Source of the DNA: Shewanella phaeophyticola
GTDB lineage: Bacteria; Pseudomonadota; Gammaproteobacteria; Enterobacterales; Shewanellaceae
NCBI RefSeq assembly: GCF_025398315.1
Contig: NZ_JAODOQ010000001.1
Coordinates: 4,464,001-4,528,000 of the forward strand
Direction: 5' to 3'
DNA: 64,000 nt
The translations under genes were made by a program, and so were the position numbers. Below, piece by piece: positions 59,895 to 64,000 of this stretch. Under the pieces are notes generated by a model that was given only the letters and a program-made list of their open reading frames with translations, was not told the origin of the DNA and searched no databases. The stretch's first letter is position 1. Each line of letters opens with the position of its first letter.

Positions 59895-60545
59895 TTGACG
59901 ATTGCGAAATTGATTATTTGTGGTGTTGATGACAACAAGAAAGATGATTTCTCTACTAGTCAATGTTCGTGGCATCAACTGTCTAATTGTGAAGGATTTT
60001 GTGGGCAAGCGGGTGGATGGGACATTTCATCAAGTACGGCAACGATTCTTGGTTTTTGGGCGTCTCAAGCCCATGTGGATGAATTTATGAAAACCACCCA
60101 TGATGAGATCTTTGAACACAATAAACAGCAAGGTACCTATAACAATTGCGCTGTTAATTACTACAAATTAATGTCTACCACTTTAGGGGTAAATGTAGAC
60201 ATTTTTCATGGTGGGTTATTGAGTATTACCCACTGTTCTGGAGTCAGCAGCATGGATCCGTTTACTCAAGAACAACAGATCATGTGTAACCCTCAACTAT
60301 CACAGCAACTTGGCATATTAAGCGCTCGTATTTGGCGGCATATTACTCTAGAGGATAACTATATGCTTGTAACGCATTGGGTATCTAAGCAGGCTCATGA
60401 GCAATATCTTAAGGGGCAGCTTTTTACATTGAGATCGCCAACAAGCTCGCCAGATTGCTTAGAAACAATATCCAGTAGCATCATTGAGCTTGAAACATTA
60501 TGGAGCGTTGCGCCAAACAAATCGATTAACTGGAAAGCGCAATAA
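59895..60545 (+). CDS. Tandem dimeric alpha-beta-barrel protein (DUF4937/YdbC-like)
   Basis: 216 residues from a TTG start at 59895, which has AAGGA at correct spacing and no closer ATG. Two halves each resemble the DUF4937/YdbC ferredoxin-like fold: first half SWHQLSNCEGFCGQAGGWDI with ILGFWASQAHVDEFMKTTHD, second half ARIWRHITLEDNYMLVTHWV. Such folds form dimeric barrels in monooxygenase-like and stress proteins. The duplicated gene may form a barrel within a single chain. Function unknown. Confidence 0.7.
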   Translation: MTIAKLIICGVDDNKKDDFSTSQCSWHQLSNCEGFCGQAGGWDISSSTATILGFWASQAHVDEFMKTTHDEIFEHNKQQGTYNNCAVNYYKLMSTTLGVNVDIFHGGLLSITHCSGVSSMDPFTQEQQIMCNPQLSQQLGILSARIWRHITLEDNYMLVTHWVSKQAHEQYLKGQLFTLRSPTSSPDCLETISSSIIELETLWSVAPNKSINWKAQ

Positions 60546-61034
60546 GCTGCAGGCTCTAATTAGACGCAATTAGGTCGTGTTTATGTTTACGGTAGCTTAT
60601 TGTTCTAATTAAAAATAGATGTAGCAGTGGATAAACATTATTTTGAATGATTTAGTGCTTTAAGATGAGTCGAGTCTTGAATCAATTTTGTTATCTGTAT
60701 TTGGGTTTTATATAGGTTTGAATTTAAACACAATGATAGAGGCTGAGGATAATCTAGTTTCGCTAACTTCTTTATTTGATGCTTTTTTATTCGCTGTTAA
60801 GATAAAGATCTTATCAGTATTTTCAATATGCATTTAAAAATATGCGGCTATTAAATCTGCAATTTATGTAACACACCCCTTGCTGTGTTTGAGGTTTAAA
60901 CTTACACTGGTATCAGAGTGTAATTTTAATATCTTGCTGTTTTTTATTGATATTTTATAAGAGTAAATCAAGCGAAATAAAATGAAGTTAAAGTAAGTTA
61001 ATACCGTTCACCATAAAGGATTTAGGGTATAGAT
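60546..61034. other. Intergenic region upstream of the second RND operon
   Basis: About 490 AT-rich bases without a supported gene. AAAGGA lies before the adaptor start; no divergent regulator gene is present. Confidence 0.5.
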
Positions 61035-62258
61035 ATGACAAACTTTTTCATCCCCAAAACTCTCTCCATTGCGCTGCTCGTTTCTGCTGCGATATTGTCA
61101 GGCTGTGAAAAGCCAGTACCTATGATCACGCCTAAATTGGTCGTTGTCGAACAAGTTCATACTGCTACGGTTCCTTTATTCGGCAACTATGTAGGCGTAA
61201 CTCAAGCTTCATTAGATGTTGAGGTTAGGGCTCGAGTGGATGGTTTTGTACAAAATAAAAGTTTTATTGAAGGCAGCCCAGTTAAAGAAGGTGATCTGTT
61301 ATACAGCATTGATAATCGTCCTTATTTAGCGGTTGTAAATAGGCTCAAAGCCAATGTTGAATCACAGCAATCTGTGTTAGATAAATCCAGACGAGATGTT
61401 GAACGTTTAAAGCCACTTTATGAACAAGATGCAGCTAGCCAACTTGATTTTGATAATGCTATCTCAATTCTCTCGCAGGCAAAATCAAGTCTTGCAGCTA
61501 GTAAAGCTGAACTTGACGAGGCTGAACTAGAGTTAAGTTATACCGAAATAACTGCACCTATTTCTGGACTTGTTAGTCGCTCAGAAGTGGATATTGGTGC
61601 TTTAGTTGGTAGCAGTGGTCAGTCTTTATTAACTCGCGTAAAGCAAGTAGATCCAATATACGTCACATTTAATATGTCAGCTTTGGATTATCTCAATGCT
61701 CGCCGACGTTTTACGAGCAACTCCGCGCAGAAAGTAGCCGAGGCAGAGGGCAAAGCCGTCGAAGGTTTTGTCACCATTACACTTCCTGACGACACCCAAT
61801 ATCGTTATCTGGGTGATGTTGGTTTTACTGATCCCTCTGTTAATCCAGAAACAGGTACATTTCAAGTAAGAGCTGAATTACCCAATCCCAATAGAGAGTT
61901 ACTTCCTGGTCAATATACGAATGTGCGTATGAAGCTCAATGAAGTGCATAACGCGATTGTTATACCGCAAAAAGCCACTCAAGTAGAGCAAGGTGGGGTT
62001 TATGTTATGGTGGTTTTACCCACTAATAAAGTTGAGCGTCGTTTTATTGTAATTGAACATCAGGGCAATATGGGTGTTGTGGTAAGGAGCGGTTTAAAAG
62101 CGGGTGAATTAGTTATTGTAGAAGGTATGCATCGTGTCCGCCATGGTCAACTGGCTGAGCCATTAACTGCGGAGCAATATCATGAAAGAGAAGATATTAT
62201 TTTAAAAGAGCAAGCGCTTAAGCAACAGGCATTAGAGCAAGAACAGGAGCAAAACTGA
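61035..62258 (+). CDS. RND efflux periplasmic adaptor (MFP) lipoprotein
   Basis: 407 residues. Lipoprotein signal with lipobox LSGC (ALLVSAAILSGCEKP). Lipoyl domain halves (VDGFVQNKSFIEGSPVKEGD and LSYTEITAPISGLVSRSEVD) flank a coiled-coil hairpin. The beta-barrel motif is LPNPNRELLPGQYTNVRM. A Gln/Glu-rich tail (EQALKQQALEQEQEQN) is unusual. The stop codon overlaps the permease ATG (CTGATG). Together with an outer-membrane channel encoded elsewhere they form a tripartite pump. Confidence 0.95.
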   Translation: MTNFFIPKTLSIALLVSAAILSGCEKPVPMITPKLVVVEQVHTATVPLFGNYVGVTQASLDVEVRARVDGFVQNKSFIEGSPVKEGDLLYSIDNRPYLAVVNRLKANVESQQSVLDKSRRDVERLKPLYEQDAASQLDFDNAISILSQAKSSLAASKAELDEAELELSYTEITAPISGLVSRSEVDIGALVGSSGQSLLTRVKQVDPIYVTFNMSALDYLNARRRFTSNSAQKVAEAEGKAVEGFVTITLPDDTQYRYLGDVGFTDPSVNPETGTFQVRAELPNPNRELLPGQYTNVRMKLNEVHNAIVIPQKATQVEQGGVYVMVVLPTNKVERRFIVIEHQGNMGVVVRSGLKAGELVIVEGMHRVRHGQLAEPLTAEQYHEREDIILKEQALKQQALEQEQEQN

Positions 62259-64000
62259 TGGCTCAGTTTTTTGTCAATCGTCCTGTTTATGCTTGTGTGA
62301 TCTCAATAGTCATCGTATTACTTGGCCTTATCGCCATGTTTCAATTGCCTATTGATCAATATCCCTACATTACCCCACCACAAGTTAAAGTGTCTTCGTC
62401 ATATCCTGGTGCAACATCGACAACGGCAGCGGAGTCGGTGGCCACACCATTGGAGCAAGAGCTTAACGGCTTGCCCAATATGATCTACATGAGTTCAAAA
62501 AGCACAAATTCGGGCAGCGCCAATGTCACTATTACGTTCGATGTTGGTACGGATCCCGACCTTGCTGCTGTCGATGTACAAAATTCAACTCAGCAAGCAA
62601 CCGGCAGCTTACCTATAGACGTACAAACCGAAGGCGTTTCTGTATCTAAAGAAGCTTCTGTTGAGCTGCTTAAGCTTGCTTTGACTTCTAGTGATGAGCG
62701 TTATGATGAAATTTATTTGAGTAATTATGGCACGATTAATATTGAATCAGCTCTTAAACGTATTCCTGGCGTGGGGCGGGTTCGTAATACTGGCGCACGA
62801 AGTTATTCAATGCGTGTCTGGTTGCGACCAGATACCATGGCCGGTTATGGCTTAACCACTGCAGATGTTATCAGTGCTATCAAAGCACAAAACAAAGAAT
62901 CTCCAGCGGGGACTATTGGCTCTCAACCTAATAGTGATGCGCTCAGCATGACCATGCCTATTACGGCAGAGGGACGCATGAACAGTGTTCCTCAGTTTAA
63001 CGAAATTATTGTTCGAGCCAATAATGATGGTTCACTCATTCGTCTGCGAGATATTGCTCAGATAGAATTAGGTTCATCTTCTTACACATTACAATCACAA
63101 CTCAACGGGGCTAATGCAACCGTCTTACAGGTGTATCTATTACCTGGAGCAAATGCCTTAGAAGTCACTAAAAATGTTAAGAAAGAGATGGCTAAACTGG
63201 CTGAAAAATTTCCACAAGGTATGAATTGGGAAGTCTTTTTCGATGCCTCCATTTTTATCGAAAACTCAATCAATGAAGTGGTAAAAACGCTGGTTGAAGC
63301 ACTTTTTCTGGTTATCTTGGTGGTATATCTGTTTTTACAGAACGTGCGCGCAACGTTAATTCCTGCGATTGCAGTTCCCGTATCGTTAATTGGCACTTTA
63401 GCGGCTTTGCTGGCCTTTGGATTTACCATTAATACGGTGAGTTTACTGGCTCTGGTGCTGGCCATTGGTATTGTTGTTGATGATGCTATTGTGGTGGTTG
63501 AGAACGTAGAACGATTAATGAATGAAAATGGCCTCTCGTCAGTTGAGGCCACACGAGCCGCGATGGAAGAGCTTTCAGGTGCGCTGATTGCGACAAGCTT
63601 AGTGCTGGCTGCAGTGTTTGTTCCCGTGTCATTCTTGGCTGGGATCACCGGTATTATGTACCGTGAATTTGCTGTTGCAATAACCGTGGCAGTGTTAATT
63701 TCTACGATTGTTGCACTCACGCTCTCACCTGCGTTATGTGCCTTATTGCTTAAACCTGACGATAAACCCACATCTGGATTCTTCAAATGGATGAACGACA
63801 AACTTGATAGCAGTACCCGTAAATATTCCGCGCTAGTATCGCTTACTACTAAGCATGCAAAACGCAGTTATTTGTTGTTTGCGCTGATGGTTGGCGGTGT
63901 TTATCTCATTATGTCTACTTTGCCATCAAGCTTTATGCCGGATGAAGATCAAGGTCGATTTTTTATCGATATGACTTTACCGGATGGCGCAACCGTCAAT
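62258..64000 (+). CDS. RND efflux permease, HAE1/AcrB type, 5' part
   Basis: 581 codons are open to the right edge. MAQFFVNRPVYACVISIVIV is the canonical start. TM4 has [20 protein letters not shown] with the proton-relay Asp pair; loop PYITPPQVKVSSSYPGATST is typical. Different from the permease at 498-3653 in the periplasmic loops, so this is a second pump of the same family rather than a recent duplicate. Translation-coupled to the adaptor gene. Confidence 0.95.
   Translation, partial: MAQFFVNRPVYACVISIVIVLLGLIAMFQLPIDQYPYITPPQVKVSSSYPGATSTTAAESVATPLEQELNGLPNMIYMSSKSTNSGSANVTITFDVGTDPDLAAVDVQNSTQQATGSLPIDVQTEGVSVSKEASVELLKLALTSSDERYDEIYLSNYGTINIESALKRIPGVGRVRNTGARSYSMRVWLRPDTMAGYGLTTADVISAIKAQNKESPAGTIGSQPNSDALSMTMPITAEGRMNSVPQFNEIIVRANNDGSLIRLRDIAQIELGSSSYTLQSQLNGANATVLQVYLLPGANALEVTKNVKKEMAKLAEKFPQGMNWEVFFDASIFIENSINEVVKTLVEALFLVILVVYLFLQNVRATLIPAIAVPVSLIGTLAALLAFGFTINTVSLLALVLAIGIVVDDAIVVVENVERLMNENGLSSVEATRAAMEELSGALIATSLVLAAVFVPVSFLAGITGIMYREFAVAITVAVLISTIVALTLSPALCALLLKPDDKPTSGFFKWMNDKLDSSTRKYSALVSLTTKHAKRSYLLFALMVGGVYLIMSTLPSSFMPDEDQGRFFIDMTLPDGATVN

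Noticed and set aside
63082-63801. 239-codon open frame on the minus strand
   Set aside because: It is the antisense shadow of the second RND permease; its Ser/Thr/Ala-rich composition reflects codon mirroring.
1-64000. Search for tRNA, rRNA and large phage genes
   Set aside because: No cloverleaf-like CCA-ended sequences, rRNA segments, integrase, capsid or terminase genes were recognised by eye; a covariance-model scan was not possible.

Overview
The window looks like a chromosomal stretch of a Gammaproteobacterium close to Shewanella (marine Alteromonadales). The basis is recognition by eye of many proteins (RlmJ, RsmJ, OmpR/EnvZ, Zur, a KatB-AnkB pair, DUF3325/DUF3649/PepSY iron-uptake genes, YiaW/YiaV) and moderate-to-low GC with AT-rich patches. 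No database search was possible. I recognised no rRNA, tRNA, CRISPR array, prophage or complete insertion sequence.

Layout. 1-3.7 kb: end of an RND adaptor gene and its HAE1-type efflux permease. 4-7 kb: LemA-like protein, SLT lytic transglycosylase (frameshifted), secreted M28 peptidase. 7.1-8.9 kb: divergent rRNA methyltransferases rlmJ and rsmJ. 9-12.2 kb: AT-rich patch with a small membrane protein and a large ankyrin-repeat gene, abutting a 5'-truncated zrgA-like gene and zur. 13-16.4 kb: decayed LysR gene, two copies of a MITE-like repeat around a secreted metallo-beta-lactamase-fold gene, and an AraC regulator. 17-21.3 kb: katB-ankB, a small acidic protein, a CBS-domain protein and a formate/nitrite transporter. 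21.8-24.5 kb: TonB-dependent receptor overlapping a thioredoxin-like gene, with a Fur-like box. 24.8-35 kb: NimT-like MFS transporter with a decayed NimR-like neighbour, Sel1-repeat lipoprotein, a multiply broken solute-binding protein, secreted lipase and partner, yiaW/yiaV and a PAS-GGDEF cyclase. 35.3-38.5 kb: secreted molybdenum hydroxylase (two subunits) with a third MITE copy upstream. 39.2-43.8 kb: Fur-boxed iron-uptake membrane genes, pirin, DoxX and a LysR gene. 44-46.7 kb: two tandem membrane-anchored DUF4041-like/T5orf172 (GIY-YIG-type) proteins. 46.8-55.5 kb: MFS/LysR pair, DUF2937, peroxiredoxin, chemoreceptor, envZ-ompR and an unknown secreted protein. 56-60.5 kb: SulP transporter with UspA, a second inverted-repeat element, an NTF2-like and a DUF4937-like protein. 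61-64 kb: a second RND adaptor/permease pair, running off the end.

Two features of the window as a whole stand out. First, at least ten conserved genes carry one or a few single-base frameshifts, several in homopolymer runs, while both flanking frames remain intact; this fits indel errors in the assembly better than old decay. Second, a smaller set (zrgA 5' end, LysR at 13.2 kb, the NimR-like remnant, a remnant at 38.5 kb) shows real degradation by truncation or several lesions. The most interesting candidate for an undescribed system is the tandem membrane-anchored T5orf172 pair at 44.1-46.7 kb. The small non-autonomous repeat families and the receptor-thioredoxin pair come next.
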